The notes: generated by a model not told the origin, from the sequence alone. 64,000 nt of DNA from Olleya namhaensis (GCF_900114005.1 NZ_FORM01000007.1:62001-126000); one strand, 5' to 3'; numbered from the stretch's first letter, positions 38,795 through 48,934 are shown. Program-made: numbers and translations.

Positions 38795-39196
38795 ATGGAA
38801 ATTTTAAAAGGCACCAAAATTAATAGTATTTTAAGTGGAAGTTGTCCTGTTTGTCAAAACGAAAGCATGTATACTGTCCCTAATCCTTATAAGGTTACAA
38901 GCACTTTAACTATGGAAGCGCGTTGTAGCCATTGCAACACCAAGTATAAGATTGAACCTTCTTTCTTTTTTGGAGCGATGTATGTTAGTTATCCGGTAGG
39001 TATCTTTTTTGGAAGTATTTCATTTTTTATAACCTTTTACCTCTTAAACCTTCCTTTTATGACCTCTTATATTATATTAATAATTGTGATGTTATTGTTA
39101 CTTCCTATAATACTTAGAATTTCTCGAAATATTTGGATTAACATCTTTATGAAATATGATAAAACAAAAGCATTGCAATTTAAAAATAGCCAATAA
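38795..39196 (+). CDS. DUF983 family membrane protein
   Basis: A 133-residue protein with two CxxC pairs near the N-terminus (CPVC and CSHC) that form a zinc ribbon. Two transmembrane helices follow (SYPVGIFFGSISFFITFYLL and TSYIILIIVMLLLLPIIL). This is the standard DUF983 layout. Function unknown. Confidence 0.85.
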   Translation: MEILKGTKINSILSGSCPVCQNESMYTVPNPYKVTSTLTMEARCSHCNTKYKIEPSFFFGAMYVSYPVGIFFGSISFFITFYLLNLPFMTSYIILIIVMLLLLPIILRISRNIWINIFMKYDKTKALQFKNSQ

Positions 39197-39233
39197 ACAA
39201 TTAGTTTAAATTAGATATTTAAGACTAAACAAT

Positions 39234-39269
39234 AAAAAACGCCCATCAATAATTTGAAGGGCGTTTTTT
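39234..39269. terminator. Bidirectional terminator DUF983 / SDR
   Basis: AAAAAACGCCC, loop of about 14 nt, GGGCGTTTTTT. It serves both convergent genes. Confidence 0.85.
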
Positions 39270-39293
39270 GTATGTATAACAAGCGATATTTAC

Positions 39294-40829
39294 CTACCAA
39301 TCTATAGGGAAATAATCTTTTAAAAATTTACCACACCAATGTTTTCCTGTATTAATACCATCAATTAATGGGTCCATAACACGCGCTGCACCATCTACAA
39401 TATCTAATGGTGGCTGAAAATCGTGTACTTCTACTTTTTGTTTTGATAACGCTGCAGGATCTTCATCAGTAACCCAACCAGTATCTACAGCATTCATGTA
39501 TATTCCAGACTTGGCAAAAGTGGCAGCAGATGTATGTGTTAGCATGTTTAAGGCTGCTTTTGCCATATTTGTATGTGGATGTCTATCTTCTTTTTTAAAT
39601 CTATGAAACTTACCTTCCATAGCGGACACATTTATAATGTGTTTTTTACCTGTATTTTCCTTCATCATAATATTTGACAAACGATTACACAACACAAAAG
39701 GTGCTACTGCATTAACCAGCTGCACTTCTACCATCTCTGTAGTTTCTATCTCACCTAGTTTTAGACGCCAACTGTTAGTTTTTCTTAAATCTACTTGTTG
39801 TAAATCCGCGTCTAGTTGTCCTTCTGGAAAAACCTCTTCTGCTTGTAATGAATTATCAAAACTATATGGGATTTGTGATAATTCTGCCGAATTACGTAAT
39901 CCTATTCCAGGTTCGGGACCATGCCATGTTACAGGTAGCACATTGTTTTTATCTGTTTTTGAAGGCCCAACACTTAAACTTGATAATTCTTCTAAACAAC
40001 TTTCGTGATCTTGTAATAAGGTTTGTGCTAATTTAGGTAATTGGTCTATTGGTAATTTCTCGTTTTCCATTAAATGGAAATAAAAACCAGACGGACGTCT
40101 TACTGTTTGTGCGGCATTGTTGATTAAAATATCTAATCTATCGTATTTCTGCTCTATATAATTACAGAATATTTCTACACTAGGGATATGTCTTAAATCC
40201 AAGCCATGTATGTGTAATCTATCACTCCACGTTTTATAATCGTCTTCTTTAGAAAATCTGATAGCAGAATCTGCAGGAAAACGTGTGGTTGCAACAACTG
40301 TAGCTCCAGAACGTAATAACATTAAAGTAATGTGATATCCAATTTTTAATCTAGAACCTGTAATTACAGCCACTTGATCTTTTAAATCGGCTGTTTGAAA
40401 ACGTTTAGCATAATTTAGGTCACCACAATCAGTACACATTGTATCATAAAAGTGATGTAATTTTGTGTACACCGTTTTACAGACATAGCAATTTCTTGGC
40501 GATTCTAACTCTGGAGTATCCTCCGGAATTACAGCTGCAGATAATAATTTTGGTGCCACAAATAAAGCTGCTTCTCTTGCAGATCTTATTCCTGTTGATT
40601 TTCTAGCATGTTTATCGCTTTCAATCATTTTACGTTTTGCAGCCTTTTTAGCATCTTTACGTCTTCGCTGAAACTCGTCACGATTTGGTCTAGATAATTC
40701 TCCTGCTACTTTATATAATGCAACGCGCTGTTCTTCTGGCATATCAAACAGTTGATTAGTATCGTCTACTAAACGCTGCAATGTCAAAATACAATTTTGT
40801 ATGTCTTGATTTGTGTTATTATCACTCAT
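39294..40829 (-). CDS. Zinc-ribbon SDR-family oxidoreductase, non-canonical active site
   Basis: A 511-residue protein. About 115 N-terminal residues are helical and basic. A zinc ribbon follows with CYVC and CTDC, and then a Rossmann domain with [13 protein letters not shown] and LINNAAQT. Near the catalytic site the text reads NVSAMEGKF, and then [14 protein letters not shown]. The Ser is present and the Lys is present, but the Tyr of YxxxK is Thr. It may be an SDR-fold protein without normal dehydrogenase chemistry. Unusually long for an SDR (about 250). Confidence 0.8.
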   Translation of the reverse strand: MSDNNTNQDIQNCILTLQRLVDDTNQLFDMPEEQRVALYKVAGELSRPNRDEFQRRRKDAKKAAKRKMIESDKHARKSTGIRSAREAALFVAPKLLSAAVIPEDTPELESPRNCYVCKTVYTKLHHFYDTMCTDCGDLNYAKRFQTADLKDQVAVITGSRLKIGYHITLMLLRSGATVVATTRFPADSAIRFSKEDDYKTWSDRLHIHGLDLRHIPSVEIFCNYIEQKYDRLDILINNAAQTVRRPSGFYFHLMENEKLPIDQLPKLAQTLLQDHESCLEELSSLSVGPSKTDKNNVLPVTWHGPEPGIGLRNSAELSQIPYSFDNSLQAEEVFPEGQLDADLQQVDLRKTNSWRLKLGEIETTEMVEVQLVNAVAPFVLCNRLSNIMMKENTGKKHIINVSAMEGKFHRFKKEDRHPHTNMAKAALNMLTHTSAATFAKSGIYMNAVDTGWVTDEDPAALSKQKVEVHDFQPPLDIVDGAARVMDPLIDGINTGKHWCGKFLKDYFPIDW

Positions 40830-40893
40830 AAATTACTGTAACTACTTGGTGCAAATATAATCACTCTTTTTTGGAGTGCAACATTGGTATACT

Positions 40894-40925
40894 AAAAAAG
40901 CCCATCTAAAAATAGATGGGCTTTT
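40894..40925 (-). terminator. Terminator of the cold-shock gene
   Basis: AAAAGCCCATCT, loop AAAAAT, AGATGGGCTTTT. Confidence 0.85.
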
Positions 40926-40946
40926 CTGAAAATTGTTGACTATATA

Positions 40947-41138
40947 TTAGATAACTTTTACGTTAACCGCGTTTAATCCTTTGTTTCCTTCTTTTAAATC
41001 AAATTCTACTTCGTCACCTTCTCTAATCTCGTCGATTAATCCAGAAATGTGTACAAAATGATCTTTATCAACTCCTTCTTCAGTGATGAATCCAAAACCT
41101 TTAGTGTCGTTGAAAAATTTTACTGTTCCTTTACTCAT
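40947..41138 (-). CDS. cspA: Cold-shock protein
   Basis: A 63-residue OB-fold protein with RNP1 (KGFGFI) and RNP2-like (DHFVHIS) RNA-binding motifs. Full length. A TATCTTTG -10 box at 41182-41175 lies about 37 nt before the start; the short leader argues against a long E. coli-type cold-shock UTR. Confidence 0.95.
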   Translation of the reverse strand: MSKGTVKFFNDTKGFGFITEEGVDKDHFVHISGLIDEIREGDEVEFDLKEGNKGLNAVNVKVI

Positions 41139-41470
41139 TGTAATGTAATTATATTATTAATACTTTATTGAAAACAAAGATAATGCCAAAGATTAATATT
41201 CTACTACTTGAAATAAACAATTAGCACAATACTAATATTAATCGTATGTTTTATTCAAAAATCACATCAAATAACTGTGTTTTTAACATATTAGCGCCAT
41301 TATTAATGCTTCTTAAAGAAAAAATTGTGTCGTTTTTATATTCTAACTAATATATAAGTTATGTTTTTGTTTTGTTATAATGATTAATTATAATCTATTA
41401 GTTGTCAGTTTCTTTAAAAGAATTTATTATCTTTAAAATCCCCAATCCTAACAAAAACTTAATTATTTAA
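41139..41470. other. Divergent promoter region cspA / membrane protein
   Basis: It contains the cspA -10 box (41182-41175) and the plus-strand promoter listed at 41402-41435. No gene seen between. Confidence 0.5.
41402..41435 (+). promoter_or_regulatory. Promoter for the membrane protein at 41471
   Basis: TTG at 41402-41404 and TATCTTTA at 41428-41435, spaced by 23 nt. Confidence 0.45.
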
Positions 41471-42211
41471 ATGACTATAAAACAGTTGTTTTCTTTTAAC
41501 TACTTAAAACAAAAAGATGTAATTTTTAATCTTTTTGTATATCTCAGCTTTATAGCTACCGTTTTGGTTAGTATCATAGCAGACAAAAAAGTATTAACTT
41601 ACTTTATGCCTGTCACCATATTTGCTATTCTTTTAAAATATATAAGTTTAACAAAGCAAAATGTAAAGCCTTTATATATTATTGGATTGTTAGCTATCAT
41701 AGTCTCCGATTTATTAACATTTTTAGATTTTAATACCCATTTTAAATGGATTACAATCTTAACTTCCCTCTATTTAATATCAAGCGCTTTAATTTTAAGA
41801 AAATATCTACTCAAAGGACAACTAAAATCCATTCTCTATTTTTCAGTATTTATAGGCTTATTATTAGTGAGTTACATTATTTATTCTGTATTAGATTTGA
41901 TATTAGATTTTATACCAGAACCAATGCTGTTATATATAATTTTAAATGCATTTAGTGTTTTAATCTTTACTATTTTATGTGCTCTAATATATGTTAATGA
42001 TCATTACGATAACTCTACAATATTATTAGGAGCTGCTATTTTCTGTTTATTTCATATTGGCTTAACACCTATAAATGAGTTTATAGCTTACAATGACACA
42101 TTTACTGTATTAATTGTCATTTCTCATGTACTATCCATTTATCTTTTTATGCGATTTATTACCACCACTGAAGCAATTAAAACAAAGGATATCAAACAAA
42201 AATATTTTTAA
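41471..42211 (+). CDS. Polytopic membrane protein (YhhN-like?)
   Basis: A 246-residue protein with about eight hydrophobic helices, including LLAIIVSDLLTFLDF and LGAAIFCLFHIGLTPINEFIAY. Length and helix count fit the YhhN/TMEM86 (lysoplasmalogenase-like) family, but I cannot confirm it. No operon partner; the next gene is convergent. Confidence 0.55.
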   Translation: MTIKQLFSFNYLKQKDVIFNLFVYLSFIATVLVSIIADKKVLTYFMPVTIFAILLKYISLTKQNVKPLYIIGLLAIIVSDLLTFLDFNTHFKWITILTSLYLISSALILRKYLLKGQLKSILYFSVFIGLLLVSYIIYSVLDLILDFIPEPMLLYIILNAFSVLIFTILCALIYVNDHYDNSTILLGAAIFCLFHIGLTPINEFIAYNDTFTVLIVISHVLSIYLFMRFITTTEAIKTKDIKQKYF

Positions 42212-42218
42212 AATATAG

Positions 42219-42413
42219 TTAGCTCCTTTTTAGTTCTTCTAACTCCTGCTCCAATGCTTCGGCTTTCACTTTAAAGACATTCATAGCTTTTTTTAACTGT
42301 GCAATCTTTTTAAAAGCGTCGTCATCTTGCACTGCGGTATAGGTTTCAATAGTTTCTTTTACTTTAAACTTTGCTTTTGCGCCACAAGTTGGACACGTTC
42401 TTACGTCTGACAT
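42219..42413 (-). CDS. Small zinc-finger coiled-coil protein
   Basis: A 64-residue protein. The N-terminal CPTCGAKAKFKVK looks like a half zinc ribbon, and the C-terminal 30 residues form a heptad-rich coiled coil (FKVKAEALEQELEEL). I recall similar Flavobacteriaceae proteins of unknown function. Its stop lies 8 nt from the stop of the convergent membrane protein. Confidence 0.65.
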   Translation of the reverse strand: MSDVRTCPTCGAKAKFKVKETIETYTAVQDDDAFKKIAQLKKAMNVFKVKAEALEQELEELKRS

Positions 42414-42446
42414 ATTTTGAGTATTTACTATTAATAATTACAATAG

Positions 42447-42476
42447 AAAAAAGGCTACCAAATGGATAGCCTTTTA
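42447..42476 (-). terminator. Terminator of the tandem SnoaL-like gene
   Basis: AAAAGGCTA, loop, TAGCCTTTT type stem on the minus strand, with a U tract. Confidence 0.75.
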
Positions 42477-42492
42477 AATATTTTGTTCCCAA

Positions 42493-43371
42493 TTACTTAG
42501 GGAAATTAAATTTTCCGTTTGTATTTTTTCTATCTGTCTCTGGTGCAATAGTTTCTATAATATCCCAGTGTTCTGCTATTTTTGAGTTTTCAACTCTAAA
42601 TAAATCATAATAAGACGTTGGTTGTCCCGCAAACACACCTTCACTTACAGTCAATACAAAATTACCCTGCCCCAATACTTTATGAACCTTAGTAAATTGC
42701 ATTGTAATACCTTGTTTAGCCATAGCTTCCAAAGCTTGTCCTAAACCAGATAAACCATCACCAATATTTGGATTATGTTGGATATAGTTGTCTCCATCAA
42801 AATAATTTGCAATTTTATCCATTTTACCGTTAACTAAAATGTCATTTATAAAATTGGATACTAGTGTTTTATTTGCTTCTGTCTTTTCTAAGTCAGTTAC
42901 AACGGTTGATCCATCTGTTTGTGAGTGCCCACTTGGATTTAAAGCTGCTTTCTCTATTAAGTTATCCCAATGCTCCACTACTTGACCATTTTCATATCTA
43001 AAGATGTCAAAACCAATTTTAGGACCAAAAAAATCATATTCCGTATGTGCAAATCCGTAGTCTCCGTCTTGAAATGCTCTTATTGTTTTTACTTTAAAAC
43101 CACCTTCTGGTGCATGAGATAATAATGTTCCAAACCCAGCCAACCCATCTGCTACAGCAAGGTTGTGTTGCTTATAGTTTGTTGGATTAATATAGCCAAT
43201 AGCTACTTTATCTCCTGTTTCAATACTTTTTAATATTGCTACTGTTTTGTTTTTGTTTGATAATTCCATCTTAGTGGTGTCTTTAATTATTGTTTTAGTG
43301 TTTAAATCTTTTTCAGATTTACATGATATAAGTGTCATGACTAATGCTAATGTTGTAATTGTCGTTTTCAT
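42493..43371 (-). CDS. Lipoprotein with two SnoaL/NTF2-like domains
   Basis: A 292-residue protein with a lipoprotein signal (VMTLISCKSE). Two SnoaL-like domains follow. Each has YxQHN (NYKQHNLAVADGL and NYIQHNPNIGDGL) and a terminal HWD (VVEHWDNL and IAEHWDII). The ancient duplication suggests an intramolecular dimer. Such proteins bind or isomerise small hydrophobic ligands. It follows the AraC gene at 43466 on the same strand with a 94-nt gap and may be its target. Confidence 0.8.
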   Translation of the reverse strand: MKTTITTLALVMTLISCKSEKDLNTKTIIKDTTKMELSNKNKTVAILKSIETGDKVAIGYINPTNYKQHNLAVADGLAGFGTLLSHAPEGGFKVKTIRAFQDGDYGFAHTEYDFFGPKIGFDIFRYENGQVVEHWDNLIEKAALNPSGHSQTDGSTVVTDLEKTEANKTLVSNFINDILVNGKMDKIANYFDGDNYIQHNPNIGDGLSGLGQALEAMAKQGITMQFTKVHKVLGQGNFVLTVSEGVFAGQPTSYYDLFRVENSKIAEHWDIIETIAPETDRKNTNGKFNFPK

Positions 43372-43465
43372 AAATGTTATTTTTATGAGGACAAAATTAA
43401 ATCAACACCACAGCTAACTAAAGGTGAAAATGGTTTTAAAAATGGTAAATACCGAACCTAAAACA

Positions 43466-44344
43466 CTAAATAAAGTCTTTTTTAAAGCTATTAGGGGTAA
43501 ATCCTGTATGTTTCTTAAAGTATTTTACAAAATTTGTAGGCTCTTCAAAACCTAAAGAATACGCCAGTTCTGTACTTTTAATTTCCGAATTTATAAGTAA
43601 ACGTTTGGCTTCTAAGATTACAAAAGCATCAATAAACTGCTTTGCAGTAATAGTCACTAGGTCTTTGCAGATACTGTTTAAATGCTTATAAGTAATGTTT
43701 AATTTTTTGGCATAAAAATCGGCGTTTCTACTTGTATTAAAATGAATTTCTAAAAGAGACTTAAATGCTAAGAAACTATTTAATTTATCCGATCGTTTTA
43801 AATGAAACGTTTGATATTGCTTTAAACGTTCCAATTTTGAAAAGATAATAGAATACAACGCACTATAAGTATTTTCTTGATTGTAGTCTTCTTGAATATT
43901 AGAATATTCTTGAAAAAACAATTGTATGTAATTTGAAACATTAGAATCTTCTGGAACCTGAATAATTGGAGAAAACAAATGTGCATTAAACAGTCTTATC
44001 ACTTCGTTTTTAGGCAATGTGTTAATCTGTTTTTTTAAATAGTCTTCAGTAAAAAGTATGATGTAACCTTCCAAGCCATCGCTAAATTGAAACGCATTAA
44101 TTTGACCTTTAGATAAGTGAATAATCGTGTTTTTTTTAACATCATGCCAAACAAAATCTACTAATTGCCTACTCTGACCTGCTGTATAAAACACAATCAT
44201 ATTAAAAGCTAATTGGTGAGCCTTTTCAGGATTATGTGTAATATCATCTTTACGCTCTGCTAAGCTAGAAATAGTTAATATATCAATACCAGAATTTTCT
44301 GGTTTTGGAGAATCGAAGACGATATGCGGAATCTCTTTATGCAT
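43466..44344 (-). CDS. AraC-family transcriptional regulator
   Basis: A 292-residue regulator: an N-terminal cupin-like sensor domain and a C-terminal AraC DNA-binding domain (FYAKKLNITYKHLNSI; STELAYSLGFEEPTNFVKYFKKHTGFTPNSFKK). It starts 5 nt after the KefB-like stop codon, so it is probably the last gene of the 46839-43466 operon. It may control that operon or the SnoaL-like lipoprotein downstream. Confidence 0.88.
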   Translation of the reverse strand: MHKEIPHIVFDSPKPENSGIDILTISSLAERKDDITHNPEKAHQLAFNMIVFYTAGQSRQLVDFVWHDVKKNTIIHLSKGQINAFQFSDGLEGYIILFTEDYLKKQINTLPKNEVIRLFNAHLFSPIIQVPEDSNVSNYIQLFFQEYSNIQEDYNQENTYSALYSIIFSKLERLKQYQTFHLKRSDKLNSFLAFKSLLEIHFNTSRNADFYAKKLNITYKHLNSICKDLVTITAKQFIDAFVILEAKRLLINSEIKSTELAYSLGFEEPTNFVKYFKKHTGFTPNSFKKDFI

Positions 44345-44349
44345 GCTTT

Positions 44350-46239
44350 TTATTCTTCGTTAAACTTATTTAAAGCTTTTCTAATATGTTCGCTATCCCA
44401 ATGGTTATCATATTCTACAATACCACGTTTAAAGTCTTGGTTTAAAAACTTTTCTTGTTGTTCTAATTCTTTTTTTGCTTTAAAAATGTAGTCTTCCTCT
44501 CGTTTTGGCTCAGAAGCTAAACGTCTTAAACTATCCTCATCATACTTAATAAAATTTTGAACTTGTCTAGTCAACGTGTATTTTCTAAACCCCATTTTAC
44601 TTAGTACATCCTTGGCTAATGTTAAAGAGGTTTCTAAAGATTCGCGATAAATATTTTCATGACCTAGATTAAGTAACTCATAAGCATCATAACGGTTTTT
44701 AGTTCGAATCATCATTTCTACATGAGGATAGTTTTCTTTAACTATTTTACTAATAGCCTTAGAAACGTTTATCTTATTAGTAGCACAAATAATTATTTTG
44801 GCATCTGCAATACCTGCAGATTCTAATAAATCTAAACGGGTTGCATCTCCATAATAGACTTCAAATCCCATTTTACGAAGAAAATCAACACGGTTAGAAT
44901 CATGATCTAAAATAGTTGCTTCTACACCATGCGAACGTAAAAAGCGTCCAATAGTACTTCCAAAATGACCAAATCCTACCAATATAATTTTTTGAGATTT
45001 TGCAATGTGATCCATTGGGCGTTTTACCGACTCTTTAGTTCCAATTCTAGGCAGGATAAAACGCTCGTTTATAATACCAATAATTGGCGTTAAAGACATA
45101 CTAAGTGCTGTAATAACTAGCATTATGTCCATCTGTTCTTGCTCTAAAATATTTAATCCAAATGCGAAAGACAATAATACAAACGCAAATTCTCCAATTT
45201 GAGCTAAACTACAAGTTAGTAGTAAATTTTGATCTAATTTTAGTTTAAAAATGTATCCTGTGATAAATAAAACAATTGCTTTTAATATTATAATAGCAAT
45301 TAATAATCCTCCAATTGTCAAAGGACTATTAGCAATAACAATAAAGTTAATAGATGCACCTACAGCCATAAAAAACAAACCAAGCAGCAAGTTTTTAAAG
45401 GGTTCTAACGTGCTTTCTAGCTCATGCTTAAACTCGCTATTAGATAATACAACACCTCCTAAAAACGCACCTAAAGCTGGACTTATCCCGACATATTCCA
45501 TTAAAAATGAAATTCCGAAAACAATTAATAACGCAGCCGCAATTAGCAATTCTCTAACGCCTGTTTTTGCCACTTTTCTTAGCATTGGAACAATTAAATA
45601 ACGTCCGGCAACAATGATTAAAACAACCGACATTATAATAGCTAACGTTTGAAAACCAATGGGCAAACTTTCTAATAAATTAGTATGGTCGCTATGTTTT
45701 TCCGCGGAAGCGTTACTATCTGTACTTGATAATAACGGAATAAAACCCAACATGAAAATAACAATGATATCTTGAAACAATAAAATGGAAAAAGACGACG
45801 TCCCAAAAGTGGTATCCATTAAGCCCTTTTCTTTTATAGTTTGCAATGCTATTGCGGTAGATGATAACGCAACAGCCATAGATATTACCAAAGCAACTTT
45901 CCAATCAAAACCTAGTAAAGCAAATAAAATATAGGATAGTAACATGGTGCCTCCTACCTGTATTCCGCCCATACCTACAATGGTTTTTCGCATGTTCCAG
46001 AAGTTTTTAGGTTCTATCTCTAAACCAATTAAAAACAACATCATAACTACACCAAACTCTGCAAAGTGTAAAATATCTTCGCCTTCATTTCCAATAAATC
46101 CTAAAACATAAGGTCCAATTAAAACACCTGCAAATAAGTATCCAATAACAGAACTTAATCCTAACTTTTTAGCAATTGACACACATATTATGGCACCTGC
46201 AAGAAAAACTATCGCTTCAAAAAGTATGCTTCCACTCAT
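44350..46239 (-). CDS. KefB/KefC-type cation:proton antiporter (CPA2)
   Basis: A 629-residue protein. The N-terminal 390 residues form 12-13 transmembrane helices, with motifs FLIGLEIEPKNFW and ALSSTAIALQ. A cytoplasmic RCK/TrkA-N domain (about 415-535) has the nucleotide loop GFGHFGSTIG. Glutathione-gated potassium efflux is the role of close relatives (KefB/KefC). It starts 3 nt after the KefF/G-like gene, the usual ancillary subunit, which supports the call. Confidence 0.9.
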   Translation of the reverse strand: MSGSILFEAIVFLAGAIICVSIAKKLGLSSVIGYLFAGVLIGPYVLGFIGNEGEDILHFAEFGVVMMLFLIGLEIEPKNFWNMRKTIVGMGGIQVGGTMLLSYILFALLGFDWKVALVISMAVALSSTAIALQTIKEKGLMDTTFGTSSFSILLFQDIIVIFMLGFIPLLSSTDSNASAEKHSDHTNLLESLPIGFQTLAIIMSVVLIIVAGRYLIVPMLRKVAKTGVRELLIAAALLIVFGISFLMEYVGISPALGAFLGGVVLSNSEFKHELESTLEPFKNLLLGLFFMAVGASINFIVIANSPLTIGGLLIAIIILKAIVLFITGYIFKLKLDQNLLLTCSLAQIGEFAFVLLSFAFGLNILEQEQMDIMLVITALSMSLTPIIGIINERFILPRIGTKESVKRPMDHIAKSQKIILVGFGHFGSTIGRFLRSHGVEATILDHDSNRVDFLRKMGFEVYYGDATRLDLLESAGIADAKIIICATNKINVSKAISKIVKENYPHVEMMIRTKNRYDAYELLNLGHENIYRESLETSLTLAKDVLSKMGFRKYTLTRQVQNFIKYDEDSLRRLASEPKREEDYIFKAKKELEQQEKFLNQDFKRGIVEYDNHWDSEHIRKALNKFNEE

Positions 46240-46242
46240 AAT

Positions 46243-46839
46243 TTATGTTGTATTTAATTTTGGAATATCATTTATAAATGAAAACCCATTACAATCTATA
46301 TTAGAAAGGTTGTCTTTAAGTAAAGTAATTAAAGCACCATATTTATTAGCATGTTTAATTAAATCATCATCACTTAATTTATGAGTTTCCATAACTGCAA
46401 ATGGCGGTAAATAATTCATCCCGCATAAGTTTGCAGTTTGCTCAAATGGTCTTAAAAACTGACGGATAGTATAACTATTACTACCTTCTGAGCAATACAC
46501 CTCTCTAGAACCGCCAGTAGTTATAACATTTAAACAGGTTTTAGATTGTAGCGCATCTCCATTTGGTCCATACGCCCAACCAAATTCTAAAACCATATCA
46601 ATCCACTGCTTCATTAACGGTGGACAACTATACCAATAAAAAGGATGGTGCCATATAATAATATCATGTTGACTTAAAAGTTTTTTTTCTGCTGAAACAT
46701 TGATATGAAAATCGGGATAACGCTCGTACAAATCATGAAAAGTAACACCTTCCATGTCTTTTATATGATCTACTAGTGCTGTGTTAGCTCTAGATTTTTC
46801 AAACTTTGGATGAGAAAATAAGACGAGTACTTTTTTCAT
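46243..46839 (-). CDS. NAD(P)H oxidoreductase, KefF/KefG-like ancillary protein
   Basis: A 198-residue flavodoxin-fold quinone oxidoreductase. It begins VLVLFSHPKFEKSRAN and has IIWHHPFYWYSCPPLMKQWIDMVLE and VITTGGS. These match KefF/KefG proteins, which bind and activate the Kef antiporter. It is the first gene of the operon with kefB-like and araC-like genes. Confidence 0.88.
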   Translation of the reverse strand: MKKVLVLFSHPKFEKSRANTALVDHIKDMEGVTFHDLYERYPDFHINVSAEKKLLSQHDIIIWHHPFYWYSCPPLMKQWIDMVLEFGWAYGPNGDALQSKTCLNVITTGGSREVYCSEGSNSYTIRQFLRPFEQTANLCGMNYLPPFAVMETHKLSDDDLIKHANKYGALITLLKDNLSNIDCNGFSFINDIPKLNTT

Positions 46840-46903
46840 TATTATTTAGCTATTAAAACAAATTATTGAATTAGAAACACACAATATTTTAATCGAAGTT
46901 TTT

Positions 46904-47527
46904 TTAACTAGCGATTAAGTCAAAAGAGATTTTAATACCTTGGATAATCATACCTGTTCCTATAATGGCAATAATTAATCCCATAATTTTTCCAATTACA
47001 GAGATAACATTATGACCTACTAATTTTACAATAAAATCACTTAATTTAAATGTAAAATAAGTAATTAAACTCATAGAACCGAAAATAGCGATAACCAAAA
47101 ACATCTGCAAAGGCGCTGCGTTTGAAACAAAATTCATAGCTGTTACAATAGTTCCTGGACCAGCTAAAATTGGAATAGCTAATGGAGAAACTGCAATATC
47201 CTCGTCAATATGTACATCATTTAAACTTTTTACATTAGACTGTTTAGATTGCAGCATATCAAAACCGATAAAAAATATTAATATACCTCCAGTAATCTTA
47301 AAAGCGGGAATACTAATATTAAATAACTCAAAAATATACTTACCTAATAAAATAAAAACGGTTACAATTATGAAAGCAATTATATTGGCTTTTTTATTAA
47401 TTTCATTTTTAGTTTGTTTGTCTGCACCTTGCGTTAAAGACACAAATACGGTCATATTTGATATTGGGTTTGTAATAGCAAAAAATGCTGTAAAGACTGT
47501 GATTGCAAATGTTGTAATGTTCTCCAT
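46904..47527 (-). CDS. MarC-family integral membrane protein
   Basis: A 207-residue protein with six hydrophobic helices. Characteristic blocks are FFAITNPISNMTVFVSLT near the start and PLAIPILAGPGTIVTAM in the middle, as in MarC/NAAT. Function in this phylum is not settled. It lies 65 nt upstream of the KefF/G-like gene on the same strand and could be co-transcribed. Confidence 0.9.
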   Translation of the reverse strand: MENITTFAITVFTAFFAITNPISNMTVFVSLTQGADKQTKNEINKKANIIAFIIVTVFILLGKYIFELFNISIPAFKITGGILIFFIGFDMLQSKQSNVKSLNDVHIDEDIAVSPLAIPILAGPGTIVTAMNFVSNAAPLQMFLVIAIFGSMSLITYFTFKLSDFIVKLVGHNVISVIGKIMGLIIAIIGTGMIIQGIKISFDLIAS

Positions 47528-47866
47528 TTAGTGTTAAATTATTAATCCGGAAAGAACTTGAAATACTTCTGTTTGACCAAACCAATTATGATTTATTATA
47601 GTTTTTTTAACAATATTGTATAATATAATAAATGCTACTATTAATCACTAAATTAATTATCGCATTTTTAATAGTAAATAAAAATATTAGCAACAAAAAG
47701 ACACCTTTATAAAGCTATCTATTTTCTGATATTATTACTATTTTAGGTACTTTAGATAGATTATTTAGCCTTATCACATTTAAAAACATTTTGGCATTTA
47801 AATAATTAATGAATTTAATATCAAGGCCTAAATGCATTTAAATGAAGTATATTGCCTACATGCAAA
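47528..47866. other. Intergenic region, MarC / sterol desaturase-like
   Basis: AT-rich spacer between divergent genes. No RNA or hairpin recognised; it should contain both promoters. Confidence 0.45.
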
Positions 47867-48895
47867 ATGTATAATGGAAATTTCCGTTATATAATCACAC
47901 ACAAAACAACTACAATATTGGATTTTACAAACCCGTTAGTTTATGGTGTTCCTTGTTTTTTAGGCTTTATAGCAATAGAGCTTACTTATAGCAAAACACT
48001 TGACAATAAAGAATTATACAAATGGAAAGATTTTTTTTCAAGCTTATCGCTTGGAATAGGATCTGCAATTATAGGCGCGCTAGTAAAAACAGTAGCCGTA
48101 ATATTAGTCTTTAATTTTGCTTATGAGCTCTTCAATCCTCTTGTGGATGGTGTCCGTACCAATATTATGGGCTGGCAATCTTTTGGCTATGCTTGGTATG
48201 TTTGGATTATTTGCATGCTTTTAGACGATTATTCTTATTACTGGTTCCATAGACAAAACCACATGGTTCGTCTTTTATGGGCAGCGCATATTGTACATCA
48301 TTCTTCAGATAATTTTAACTTAGGGACAGCTGTGCGTAATGGTTGGTTTACTATTTTTTACAAGCCTTTTTTTTATGTTTGGATTGTAATTATTGGCTTC
48401 CCGCCAGAAATGTTAGTCGTTTGCATGGGTATAGAAGCGTTATGGCAATTTCAACTTCATACACAATATGTCAAAAACTTAGGTTTTTTAGAAACCTTTT
48501 TAAATACACATACGATGCACCAAGTGCATCACGCCCAAAATATTGAATACATGGATAAAAACCATGGTGGAATCCTAAATGTATTTGATCGTGTTTTTGG
48601 AACTTGGAAAAAAATAGACCACACTATTGACATAAAATATGGCGTTTCTGTTCCACCTGAATCTTATAACTTGTTTATTATTTTAACACACGAGTATAAA
48701 AATATTTGGGATGACATGAAAAAATCGAGTAATTGGTATCATAAATTTAAATATGCCTTTGCTGCTCCTGGTTGGAGCCATGATGGAAGTACATTAACTA
48801 TAAAGCAAATTAGAAAAGAAATAGCAGAAGACGCTAATAACACTATGGAGATTACAAATCCTAAGCCTATTTTAATAAAGAGTGATCTGAAATAA
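47867..48895 (+). CDS. Sterol desaturase / fatty-acid hydroxylase family protein
   Basis: A 342-residue membrane di-iron protein from ATG 47867. A start at TTG 47918 (giving LDFTNPLVYG) would fit family alignments as well. The histidine clusters are HRQNHM, HIVHHS and HTMHQVHH, with an additional His further on, as needed for the di-iron centre. Several hydrophobic helices precede them. It probably hydroxylates or desaturates a lipid; the substrate is unknown. The next genes are convergent. Confidence 0.88.
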   Translation: MYNGNFRYIITHKTTTILDFTNPLVYGVPCFLGFIAIELTYSKTLDNKELYKWKDFFSSLSLGIGSAIIGALVKTVAVILVFNFAYELFNPLVDGVRTNIMGWQSFGYAWYVWIICMLLDDYSYYWFHRQNHMVRLLWAAHIVHHSSDNFNLGTAVRNGWFTIFYKPFFYVWIVIIGFPPEMLVVCMGIEALWQFQLHTQYVKNLGFLETFLNTHTMHQVHHAQNIEYMDKNHGGILNVFDRVFGTWKKIDHTIDIKYGVSVPPESYNLFIILTHEYKNIWDDMKKSSNWYHKFKYAFAAPGWSHDGSTLTIKQIRKEIAEDANNTMEITNPKPILIKSDLK

Positions 48896-48934
48896 GGATA
48901 ATAAAAAACACTATTTTGTTTTTATATAAATAAC

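Noticed and set aside
42493-43371. The tandem SnoaL-like domains as a recent duplication
   Set aside because: The two halves share only short motifs, so the duplication is old and a normal family feature.
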